Source: 62-47 sp049647485
GTDB taxonomy: Bacteria > Pseudomonadota > Alphaproteobacteria > Rhizobiales > Xanthobacteraceae
NCBI GenBank assembly: GCA_049647485.1
Contig: JBARXT010000179.1
Coordinates: 1-6,333, forward strand
Direction of reading: 5' to 3'
DNA length: 6,333 nucleotides
The position numbers were made by a program, and so were the translations under genes. Below, piece after piece: positions 1-5,971 of the stretch. The notes beneath the pieces were generated by a model. That model was not told the origin of the DNA. It was given only the letters and a program-made list of their open reading frames with translations, and did no database searches. Within the stretch, counting starts at the first letter, position 1, and the number at the start of each line of letters is the position of its first letter.

Positions 1-874
1 CACGGCGCGGCTGATCGATCTGCCGCGCGCGCAAGCGGCCAATGCGCTCGGCCTTGCGGCCAGCGCATCCGCGGGGCTGTTCGCGTTTCTCGCTGGCGGC
101 GGCGACGTCAAACGACTTCATGCCGGACATGCGGCGCGCGAAGGCCTGACCGCGGCGTTCTTGGCGCGCGGCGGCGTCGAGGGGCCACCCGACGTGCTCG
201 AAGGGCCGGACGGATTCTTCCAGGCGTTTCCCGGCGATGCGGATCGCGTCGCGGCGAACTTCAGGCTGCCACCGGCCGCGCCGTTCGGCGTGGTCGATTG
301 TTACTTCAAGCCTTACGCCTGCTGTCGCCATTTGCAGCCAGCGGTCGAAGCGATGATGACGTTGTGCCGCGATCACGGCCTTGTCGAACAGGATATCCAG
401 CGCATCGATGTCGAGACCTACGCGATTGCCACGTCGCACGCCGAGACAGGCTGGGGCGACTTCGCCAGCGCGCAACTGAGCTTCCCGTTCATCATGGCGC
501 TCGGCCTGCGCTACGGCCGCATCGATCTGAAGCATTTCGAGGATGATATCCGTGCCGATGCCGGACTCGCGGAGGTGTGCAAGCTTGTGCGTGTCCGCAC
601 CGCCGGCGATCTCGATGCGCTGTATCCTTCGAAACGTCCCGCGCGCGTGAAACTCGTCACGACCAAGGGTGAGTTTTCCCGCGAGGCGCATGAAGCCATC
701 GGCTCGCGCGATCTGCCGCTCGACGACGACGGCCTGGCGCGCAAGTTCACCGATCTGGTTGCGCCGGTGCGCGGCCAGGACACCGCCGAGCGGCTGCTCG
801 CCGTGCTCCGGCACATCGAAAGCGCCGACGATGTGTCGGTGTTGCTCGATCTCGCGGCGCTCCCTGCGGCTTAA
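1..874 (+). CDS. MmgE/PrpD family protein, 3' part (5' end outside window)
   Basis: The reading frame is open from base 2 (the first base completes an earlier codon) to TAA at 872-874, giving 290 visible residues. The family is usually about 450 residues, so roughly the N-terminal third is missing. Family hallmarks are visible: an ALGLAAS-type helix at residues 16-21, the K-x-x-H-x-G-x-A segment (KRLHAGHAA) at 37-45, where family members place an active-site lysine, and the FKPYACCRHLQPAV block at 102-115 at the domain junction. MmgE/PrpD proteins are cytosolic and include 2-methylcitrate dehydratase, cis-aconitate decarboxylase and iminodisuccinate epimerase, so the sequence fixes the fold but not the reaction. 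The gene lies 40 bases before an aldehyde dehydrogenase and is probably co-transcribed with it. The TTG at 161 is only an internal codon, because homology continues upstream of it. The family call is firm; the substrate is unknown. Confidence 0.92.
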   Translation, partial: TARLIDLPRAQAANALGLAASASAGLFAFLAGGGDVKRLHAGHAAREGLTAAFLARGGVEGPPDVLEGPDGFFQAFPGDADRVAANFRLPPAAPFGVVDCYFKPYACCRHLQPAVEAMMTLCRDHGLVEQDIQRIDVETYAIATSHAETGWGDFASAQLSFPFIMALGLRYGRIDLKHFEDDIRADAGLAEVCKLVRVRTAGDLDALYPSKRPARVKLVTTKGEFSREAHEAIGSRDLPLDDDGLARKFTDLVAPVRGQDTAERLLAVLRHIESADDVSVLLDLAALPAA

Positions 875-903
875 ACCGCGCTGTGCCGCCCGTTACATCT
901 CAC

Positions 904-907
904 GGAG
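904..907 (+). promoter_or_regulatory. Ribosome binding site GGAG for the first aldehyde dehydrogenase
   Basis: GGAG lies 7 bases before ATG 915. It decides the start: the frame stays open far upstream (to 669 and beyond), but that stretch lies within the MmgE/PrpD gene and has no aldehyde dehydrogenase similarity. The protein begun at 915 has the normal N-terminus of the family. Confidence 0.8.
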
Positions 908-914
908 TAAACCC

Positions 915-2357
915 ATGTCGTTCGACTATCCGAACCTGCAGTTGTTGATCGCCGGACGTTGGGTCGGCGTGGAAGGTCGCAAGACCGAGCCGGTGCTCAA
1001 TCCCTCCACCGAGGCGGTGCTGGCGGAATTGCCGCACGCGACGTCCGCCGATATCGACGAGGCGCTGGCGGCCGCGGCGAAAGGTTTTCAGGCATGGCGG
1101 CGGGTCTCCGCGCAGGAGCGCGCGAAAATCCTCAAGCGCGCCGCCGATCTGATGCGTGAGCGGCGGGAGTATCTCGCGCACCTCATCACGCTCGAACTCG
1201 GCAAGCCCAGCGCGGAAGCGCGGCTTGAGGTCGAGCAGGCTGCCGGCATGTTCGAGTGGAATGCCGAGGAGGGCAAGCGCGCCTATGGTCGCGTCATTCC
1301 CGCGCGCGCCGAAAGCATCCAGCAGATGATGGTGAAGGAGCCTGTCGGCCCTATCGCCGCGTTTTCGCCATGGAACGCGCCGACCATCACACCCTCGCGC
1401 AAGATCAGCGGCGCGCTGGCGGCAGGCTGCTCGGTGATTATCAAGCCGTCGGAGGAAACGCCCGCCACCGCGCTTGCCATCGGCGGTATGTTGCTGGAAG
1501 CGGGCCTGCCCGAAGGCGTGCTCAGCATCGTATTCGGCGATCCGGTGGCGATCTCGCGGCAATTGATCGAGTCGCCGATCATTCGCGGCATCACCTTCAC
1601 CGGCTCAACCAACGTCGGAAAACTACTCGCCGGCATGGCGGTGCAGGGCATGAAGCGGATGACGTTGGAACTAGGCGGCCACGCGCCGGTGGTGGTGTTC
1701 GACGACGTCAACGTCGATGCCGTGGCGAAGGCGGCGGCGAACGCGAAGTATCGTAACGGCGGGCAGATCTGCACCTCGCCGACGCGCTTCTACGTGCATG
1801 AATCGATTCACGACCGTTTCGTCGAGAAATTTGCCGAGCAGGCCAATTCGATCACGGTCGGCGACGGATTCGACGCCGCGACGGTGATGGGGCCGCTGGC
1901 CAATGCGCGACGGATCGAAGCGATGGAAGCCTTCGTCGCCGACGCGCGCACGCGTAACATCCGGATCGCCGCCGGCGGCGAGCGCGCAGGCAATCGCGGC
2001 TTCTTCTATCGCCCGACGCTGCTGGAGAATGTCGGCAATGACAGCATGGCTGCCAATGTCGAGCCGTTCGGTCCGCTGGCGATGACGACGCCGTTCAGGA
2101 CATTTGACGATGTGGTTGCTCTGGCCAATCGCCTGCCGTTCGGCCTTGCCGCCTACGCGATGACCAATGACTTGTCGCGCGCGCGGGCGATCTCGGGTGC
2201 GATCGAAAGCGGCAACGTCGTGGTCAATCACTGGCAGGTGTCGCTGCCGGAGACGCCGTTCGGCGGCTACAAGGACAGTGGTGTCGGCTCCGAGGGCGGT
2301 ATCGAGGGATTGGCCGCGTTTCAGAACACCAAGTTCGTCAGCCAAGCGGTCTCATAA
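915..2357 (+). CDS. NAD-dependent aldehyde dehydrogenase, succinate-semialdehyde dehydrogenase type
   Basis: This 480-residue cytosolic enzyme has the full length of the family. It would oxidise an aldehyde to a carboxylate. Visible catalytic parts are PWN with N154, KPSE with K177 and E180, the FTGS turn at 228-231, LELGG with general base E252, the nucleophile C286 in GGQIC, and E383 in EPFGP. E180 falls where NAD-preferring members carry a glutamate that binds the adenosine ribose, which suggests NAD rather than NADP. R162 (8 residues after N154), R280 (6 before C286) and S443 match, by spacing from memory, the residues that hold the succinate semialdehyde carboxylate in human and E. coli enzymes. 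The likely substrate is therefore a semialdehyde bearing an acid group. The second cysteine of the redox-sensitive CxC pair in E. coli GabD is absent (C-T-S here). It follows the MmgE/PrpD gene by 40 bases. Exact substrate unproven. Confidence 0.95.
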   Translation: MSFDYPNLQLLIAGRWVGVEGRKTEPVLNPSTEAVLAELPHATSADIDEALAAAAKGFQAWRRVSAQERAKILKRAADLMRERREYLAHLITLELGKPSAEARLEVEQAAGMFEWNAEEGKRAYGRVIPARAESIQQMMVKEPVGPIAAFSPWNAPTITPSRKISGALAAGCSVIIKPSEETPATALAIGGMLLEAGLPEGVLSIVFGDPVAISRQLIESPIIRGITFTGSTNVGKLLAGMAVQGMKRMTLELGGHAPVVVFDDVNVDAVAKAAANAKYRNGGQICTSPTRFYVHESIHDRFVEKFAEQANSITVGDGFDAATVMGPLANARRIEAMEAFVADARTRNIRIAAGGERAGNRGFFYRPTLLENVGNDSMAANVEPFGPLAMTTPFRTFDDVVALANRLPFGLAAYAMTNDLSRARAISGAIESGNVVVNHWQVSLPETPFGGYKDSGVGSEGGIEGLAAFQNTKFVSQAVS

Positions 2358-2415
2358 AGCGCGCGGGACAGAATTTGGGCCGTCGCGATGAGGCCTGAAT
2401 ACTGATGCGAACCAG

Positions 2416-2445
2416 CTATCCCGCCTTGAGTCCGGAGCGGGATAG
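2416..2445. repeat. Perfect 9-bp inverted repeat after the first aldehyde dehydrogenase gene
   Basis: CTATCCCGC at 2416-2424 is repeated in reverse complement as GCGGGATAG at 2437-2445, with a 12-base loop. It sits 59 bases after the stop codon at 2357. It could end transcription of the upstream genes, but no T-run follows on either strand, so it is not a classical intrinsic terminator. A protein-binding site is the alternative. Confidence 0.6.
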
Positions 2446-2476
2446 AGATATCAGTGAATGATAAAAATAGAATGTC

Positions 2477-2493
2477 GTTCTGTCTAATAGAAC
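2477..2493. promoter_or_regulatory. Candidate operator palindrome GTTCT-N7-AGAAC
   Basis: GTTCT at 2477-2481 and AGAAC at 2489-2493 form a 17-base imperfect palindrome inside the AT-rich patch. It overlaps the best -10-like hexamer (TCTAAT, 2483-2488). The size and the 5-7-5 layout suit a dimeric catabolic regulator of the IclR or GntR kind. No regulator gene is in the window, so the family assignment is a guess from site shape. Confidence 0.45.
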
Positions 2494-2524
2494 AGGCGGC
2501 ATGTCCTTGTCAAGGCCGCCTGTT
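2491..2524. repeat. Perfect 10-bp inverted repeat in the operon leader
   Basis: AACAGGCGGC at 2491-2500 pairs with GCCGCCTGTT at 2515-2524 around a 14-base loop that itself contains the small palindrome CTTGTCAAG (2506-2514). The arms share three bases with the upstream operator-like palindrome. No T-run follows on the + strand. It may be a leader RNA hairpin or a second protein-binding site. Confidence 0.6.
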
Positions 2525-2534
2525 GGACGGCCAT

Positions 2535-2553
2535 GCGTGCGGTGTCCGCACGC
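2535..2553 (+). repeat. Compact 8-bp GC hairpin just before the flavoprotein start
   Basis: GCGTGCGG at 2535-2542 and CCGCACGC at 2546-2553 form a perfect stem with a three-base TGT loop, ending 20 bases before ATG 2574. In RNA this would be very stable. It stands just upstream of a weak ribosome site (AGGG, 2566-2569, 4 bases from the ATG), so it could shape translation initiation or protect the transcript's 5' region. No T-run follows, so it is not a terminator of the usual type. Confidence 0.55.
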
Positions 2554-2573
2554 CAACCGTCGGATAGGGTGTC

Positions 2574-4061
2574 ATGAGCGAATACGATGTGGTGGTGGTC
2601 GGGGCCGGCAACGCGGCGATGTGCGCGGCGCTGGCGGCGCGCGAACACGGCGTCAGCGTTGCCGTGCTGGAATGCGCGCCGGAAGGCGAGCACGGCGGCA
2701 ACTCCACATTCACGGCGGGCGCGATGCGCGTCGCCTATAACGGTGTCGACGATCTCGTCGAACTGATGCCGGACCTCACCGAAAGCGAACTCGCCAACAC
2801 CGATTTCGGCACTTACACCGAGGACCAGTTCTTCGACGACATCGCGCGCGTGACCCAGAACCGGTCCGATCCCGATATGGCGGAGCTTCTGGTCAAGCGC
2901 AGCCATTCGACGATGAAATGGATGCGCGGCAAGGGCGTGCGCTTCGCGCCGATCTATGGCCGGCAGGCGTTCAAGGTCGACGGCAAGTTCAAGTTCTGGG
3001 GCGGCCTCACGGTGGAAGCCTGGGGTGGCGGTCCGGGCCTTGTCGAGGCGCTGCACAAGGCAGCCGTGCGCGACGGCATCGAGGTGATGTACGAGACGCG
3101 CGCGCTGTCGTTGATCGCGGATGACGAGGGCGTCAAGGGTGTGCGGGTGCGCCAACAAGGCAAGACGCGTGAAATTCGCGCCAAGGCCGTGGTGCTGGCT
3201 GCCGGCGGATTCCAAGCCAACACCGAATGGCGAACGCGCTATCTCGGTCCGGCATGGGACCTCGCCAAGGTGCGCGGCACCAAGTTCAACACCGGTACCG
3301 GCATCCAGATGGCGCTCGACGTCGGCGCGCGGCCGGCCGGCAACTGGTCCGGCTGTCACGCTGTCGGCTGGGACCGCAACGCGCCGGAGTATGGCGACCT
3401 CGCGGTCGGCGATGGATTCCAGAAACACTCCTATCCCTTTGGCATCATGGTGAACGCGACCGGCGAGCGCTTTGTCGACGAAGGTGCGGATTTCCGCAAC
3501 TACACTTACGCCAAGTACGGCCGCGTCATTCTCAATCAGCCGGGCCAGTTTGCCTGGCAGATTTTCGATCAGAAGGTGGTGCATCTGCTGCGCGACGAAT
3601 ATCGCATCCGTCAGGTCACCAAAGTCCAGGCCGATACGCTGGAAGAACTCTCAACCAAGCTCGACGACGTCGATCCGGCGGGCTTCATGCGCACGGTCAC
3701 CGAATGGAACAAGGCGGTGATGACCGACGTGCCGTTCAATCCCAACGTCAAGGATGGGCGCGGCACGCGTGGCCTCACGGTGCCCAAGAGCAACTGGGCC
3801 AACACGCTGGACCAGGGGCCGTTTCTCGCTTTCGCCGTCACCTGCGGCATCACCTTCACCTTCGGCGGCGTCAAGATCACCACCGATGGCGAAGTGGTCA
3901 GCCTCGACGATGCGCCGATTCAGAATCTCTATGCGGCCGGCGAAATGGTCGGAGGCCTGTTCTACTTCAATTATCCCGGCGGCACCGGCCTGATGGCGGG
4001 CGCGGTGTTCGGCAAGATCGCGGGTGACTCCGCCGGCGCGCACGTGAAGGCGAAGGCGTGA
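2574..4061 (+). CDS. tcuA: FAD-dependent dehydrogenase/reductase, TcuA (tricarballylate dehydrogenase)-like
   Basis: This 495-residue flavoprotein belongs to the fumarate reductase/succinate dehydrogenase flavoprotein superfamily. The N-terminal Rossmann motif GAGNAA is at residues 10-15, with E33 placed to bind the FAD ribose. Other marks are HGGNSTFTAGAMR at 40-52, the second FAD strand AVVLAAGGF at 205-213, TGERFVDE at 296-303 in the capping domain, and the C-terminal FAD motif from NLYAAGEMVGG at 451 through NYPGGTGLMAG at 466-476. True fumarate reductases have an arginine in the NRLGG block; here it reads NYPGG, as I recall for TcuA-like proteins. TcuA oxidises tricarballylate to cis-aconitate, with TcuB passing on the electrons, and no tcuB is visible. 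No signal peptide or haem motif is seen, so it should be cytosolic. Its stop overlaps the next start (TGATG). Superfamily certain; the symbol is by resemblance and the substrate may differ. Confidence 0.85.
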   Translation: MSEYDVVVVGAGNAAMCAALAAREHGVSVAVLECAPEGEHGGNSTFTAGAMRVAYNGVDDLVELMPDLTESELANTDFGTYTEDQFFDDIARVTQNRSDPDMAELLVKRSHSTMKWMRGKGVRFAPIYGRQAFKVDGKFKFWGGLTVEAWGGGPGLVEALHKAAVRDGIEVMYETRALSLIADDEGVKGVRVRQQGKTREIRAKAVVLAAGGFQANTEWRTRYLGPAWDLAKVRGTKFNTGTGIQMALDVGARPAGNWSGCHAVGWDRNAPEYGDLAVGDGFQKHSYPFGIMVNATGERFVDEGADFRNYTYAKYGRVILNQPGQFAWQIFDQKVVHLLRDEYRIRQVTKVQADTLEELSTKLDDVDPAGFMRTVTEWNKAVMTDVPFNPNVKDGRGTRGLTVPKSNWANTLDQGPFLAFAVTCGITFTFGGVKITTDGEVVSLDDAPIQNLYAAGEMVGGLFYFNYPGGTGLMAGAVFGKIAGDSAGAHVKAKA

Positions 4062-5512
4062 TGAGCATGCAGCCGTTTCTCGTCGGGAACGAATGGATCG
4101 CGGGCGGCGGTGCGCCGCTGACCTCGGTCAATCCCGCCAACGGGCAGGTGAACTGCGAGATCGGTACGGCGAATGCAGCCGATGTCGATCGCGCGGTGCA
4201 GGCGGCCGAAGCCGCGCAGCGCAAGCCGGCGTGGCGCAACATGAAGCCGCACGAGCGCGCGCGGCTGCTCAACAGGATCGCGCAAGGCATCGACGACAAC
4301 GCCGAAGGCCTCGCGCAGAAACAAATGCGCGAGAACGGCAAGGTGATCGCGGAATGTCGCGGCCAGGTCGCCAGCGCGGCGGCGACGTTCCGCTATTACG
4401 CGGCGGTGTGCGAGACGGCGGAATCGGCGGTGACGCCGTCGCGCGGCGATTACCTGTCGATGACGGTGTACGAGCCGATGGGCGTGGTGGCGGCGATCAC
4501 GCCGTGGAATTCGCCGCTCACCATGGAGGCGCAGAAGTTGGCGCCGGCGATCGCCGCCGGCAATGCCGTAGTACTGAAGCCGTCGGAGGTGACTTCGTCG
4601 CCGGCACTCGATCTCGGCCGCATTTGCCTCGAAGCAGGACTGCCGCCGGGCATCGTCAACGTTCTCACCGGCACCGGCCGCGATGTCGGCGTGCCGCTGG
4701 TGAAACATCCCGGCGTGCGCATGGTGTCGTTCACCGGCGGCACCATGACCGGCCGTGCCATCGCGGGTATCGCCGCCGAACGGCTGATTCCCGTGGCGCT
4801 CGAACTCGGCGGCAAGTCGCCGCATATCGTGTTCGCCGATGCCGATCTCGACAAGGCGGTGTCGCAGATCATCGGCGGCATCTTCATTTCCGGCGGCCAA
4901 TCCTGCGTGGCCGGGTCACGGCTGTTCGTCCAGCGCAGCATTCGCGATGTGTTCCTCAAGAAGCTCATTGAGAAAGCGAAAGCGTTACGCGTCGATCTGC
5001 CGGATGCGCAGGGTGCGCAGATCGGGCCGATGGCCTCGTTCACCCATCGTGACCGCGTCGAGGCGCTGGTGGCGCAGGGCCGCGCCGAGAACGGCGAAGT
5101 GATCCTTGGCGGTGAGCGGCCGTCGGATGCGCGGTTGAAGAACGGCGCGTTCTATGCGCCCACCATCTTCACCGGGCTCGATATGACGGCCACGATCTGC
5201 CGCGAGGAAATTTTCGGCCCTGTGCTGTGCGCGCTGCCGTTCGACGACGAGGACGACCTGATCGCGCAGGCTAACGATACCGTCTACGGTCTCGCCGCCG
5301 GCATCTGGACCGCCGACTACAACAAGGCGTGGCGGGTCGGTCGCGCCATCGACGCTGGCACGGTGTGGATCAACACCTACAAGCAACTCAGCATCGCGAC
5401 GCCATTCGGCGGCTTCAAGAACAGCGGCATCGGCCGCGAGAAGGGTATCGGCGGCATGCGGCTCTATCAGCAGGTGAAAAGCCTGTACTGGAATCTCGAA
5501 GCCACGAACTAG
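4061..5512 (+). CDS. NAD-dependent aldehyde dehydrogenase family protein (second, divergent copy)
   Basis: This full-length 483-residue cytosolic enzyme carries the complete catalytic set: TPWN with N150, KPSE with K173 and E176 (the glutamate favours NAD), the FTGG turn at 224-227, LELGG with E248, GGQSC with C282, and EEIFGP with E383. Where the upstream aldehyde dehydrogenase has the two carboxylate-binding arginines, this one has Q158 and I276, so it probably takes an uncharged aldehyde. I cannot name its subfamily. ATG 4061 was chosen because it shares its A with the TGA of the flavoprotein gene and follows GAAGG at 4052-4056. GTG 4058 would add one residue, and ATG 4067 has better spacing (10 bases) from the same site. 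The two aldehyde dehydrogenases differ in motifs throughout, so this is not a recent tandem duplication. Confidence 0.94.
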   Translation: MSMQPFLVGNEWIAGGGAPLTSVNPANGQVNCEIGTANAADVDRAVQAAEAAQRKPAWRNMKPHERARLLNRIAQGIDDNAEGLAQKQMRENGKVIAECRGQVASAAATFRYYAAVCETAESAVTPSRGDYLSMTVYEPMGVVAAITPWNSPLTMEAQKLAPAIAAGNAVVLKPSEVTSSPALDLGRICLEAGLPPGIVNVLTGTGRDVGVPLVKHPGVRMVSFTGGTMTGRAIAGIAAERLIPVALELGGKSPHIVFADADLDKAVSQIIGGIFISGGQSCVAGSRLFVQRSIRDVFLKKLIEKAKALRVDLPDAQGAQIGPMASFTHRDRVEALVAQGRAENGEVILGGERPSDARLKNGAFYAPTIFTGLDMTATICREEIFGPVLCALPFDDEDDLIAQANDTVYGLAAGIWTADYNKAWRVGRAIDAGTVWINTYKQLSIATPFGGFKNSGIGREKGIGGMRLYQQVKSLYWNLEATN

Positions 5513-5515
5513 ATC

Positions 5516-5523
5516 GGGGAGGA
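5516..5523 (+). promoter_or_regulatory. Strong ribosome binding site GGGGAGGA
   Basis: GGGGAGGA lies 4 bases before ATG 5528 in the 15-base gap after the second aldehyde dehydrogenase. It is the best Shine-Dalgarno match in the window and fixes the start of the 147-residue protein. Confidence 0.85.
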
Positions 5524-5527
5524 CATC

Positions 5528-5971
5528 ATGAGCGTATCTGCTGAACAGCGCAGCAAGGAGCCGCCGGTGAGTTTCACCGATGCGGCCGTGATCGAAGCCT
5601 TCCGCTGTATTCCCGACTATCTCGCGCGCGACGCGGCGCTGATGGCGCGCGGTCGTCTGCTCGATGTGGATTGCCTGCTCGGGCCGACGGTGCAGCCGTT
5701 TCACGTCGCGATCCGCGCCGGCGCCATCGTCGATCTGACGCCTGCGCCGGTGCTGATGCGCTCGTCGCGGTTCTCCTATCTCGCCTCGCCGCAAGCGTGG
5801 GCCGCCTACTGGCAATCGATGCCGAAGGCCGGTTGGCACGATCTGTTGTCGCTGACCAAGCGCGGCGAGGCAACGCTGTCGGGCGATCTGCATCCCTTCA
5901 TCGCGCATCTTCAATATTTCAAGGACGTTCTGGCGCTGCCGCGCCGGCATGGTTTCGGAGACGCGGCATGA
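5528..5971 (+). CDS. Small SCP2-like protein of unknown function
   Basis: This 147-residue protein has no signal peptide and no membrane helix, so it is likely cytosolic. After a polar, probably flexible N-terminus (1-14) comes an alternating alpha/beta pattern. The strand VQPFHVAIRAGAIVDLTP at 55-72 is followed by an aromatic helix around W91-AAYW-95, and then a GWHDLLSLTKRGEATLSGDL segment at 102-121 leading into PFIAHLQYFKDVLALPR. This order (strand, W-x-x-YW helix, 'L-x-x-G-x-x-x-x-x-GD' turn, final helix) resembles small proteins with an SCP2-like lipid-binding fold, but the match is from memory and moderate. I recognise no catalytic residues. A carrier or accessory role for the neighbouring enzymes is possible. 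It is translationally coupled to the next gene by ATGA and preceded by a strong ribosome site, so the gene is real even though the function is not known. Confidence 0.88.
   Translation: MSVSAEQRSKEPPVSFTDAAVIEAFRCIPDYLARDAALMARGRLLDVDCLLGPTVQPFHVAIRAGAIVDLTPAPVLMRSSRFSYLASPQAWAAYWQSMPKAGWHDLLSLTKRGEATLSGDLHPFIAHLQYFKDVLALPRRHGFGDAA

Larger units (their letters stand above)
2358..2573 (+). promoter_or_regulatory. Intergenic regulatory region before the flavoprotein operon
   Basis: This 216-base gap is the only one above 50 bases in the window. It contains an AT-rich patch (about 2448-2494) that stands out from the GC-rich surroundings, an imperfect palindrome at 2477-2493, and three perfect inverted repeats (2416-2445, 2491-2524, 2535-2553). 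TCTAAT at 2483-2488 is one base from the sigma-70 -10 consensus, but no good -35 box lies 16-18 bases upstream. That would fit an activator-dependent promoter. No convincing small gene was found here. The reading that the main promoter of the downstream operon lies here is inference. Confidence 0.6.

Noticed and set aside
669..914. N-terminal extension of the first aldehyde dehydrogenase from an upstream ATG at 669
   Set aside because: This stretch lies inside the MmgE/PrpD gene in another frame, is Arg/Ser-rich, and has no family similarity. ATG 915 has a good ribosome site.
2416..2445. Rho-independent terminator after the first aldehyde dehydrogenase
   Set aside because: The stem is perfect, but no T-run follows on either strand, so it is listed only as an inverted repeat.
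2507..2535. TTGTCA at 2507-2512 as a -35 box
   Set aside because: It matches the -35 consensus at five of six bases, but the bases 16-18 downstream (around 2529-2535) are GC-rich and give no -10 box. It is also part of the CTTGTCAAG palindrome.
2501..2740. Possible 79-codon leader gene starting in the loop of the 2491-2524 hairpin
   Set aside because: It runs deep into the flavoprotein gene out of frame, has Arg/Cys-rich shadow composition, and is too long for a leader peptide.
2484..3584. Long minus-strand open frame of 366 codons opposite the flavoprotein gene
   Set aside because: The translation is rich in His, Arg and Ala with no recognisable motif, as expected of antisense frames in GC-rich genes. 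The + strand gene has clear FAD motifs throughout.
3971..4900. Minus-strand open frame of 309 codons opposite the second aldehyde dehydrogenase
   Set aside because: It has shadow composition (repeated RR, HR and AA runs), no ribosome site noticed and no family motif. The opposite strand has the complete catalytic set.
915..5512. Recent tandem duplication of aldehyde dehydrogenase genes
   Set aside because: Active-site surroundings, substrate residues and N-termini all differ between the two. They are different subfamilies, separated by an unrelated gene.
4985..5950. Minus-strand open frame of 321 codons spanning the end of the second aldehyde dehydrogenase and the small gene
   Set aside because: It crosses two real + strand genes and shows the same Arg/His-rich shadow composition.
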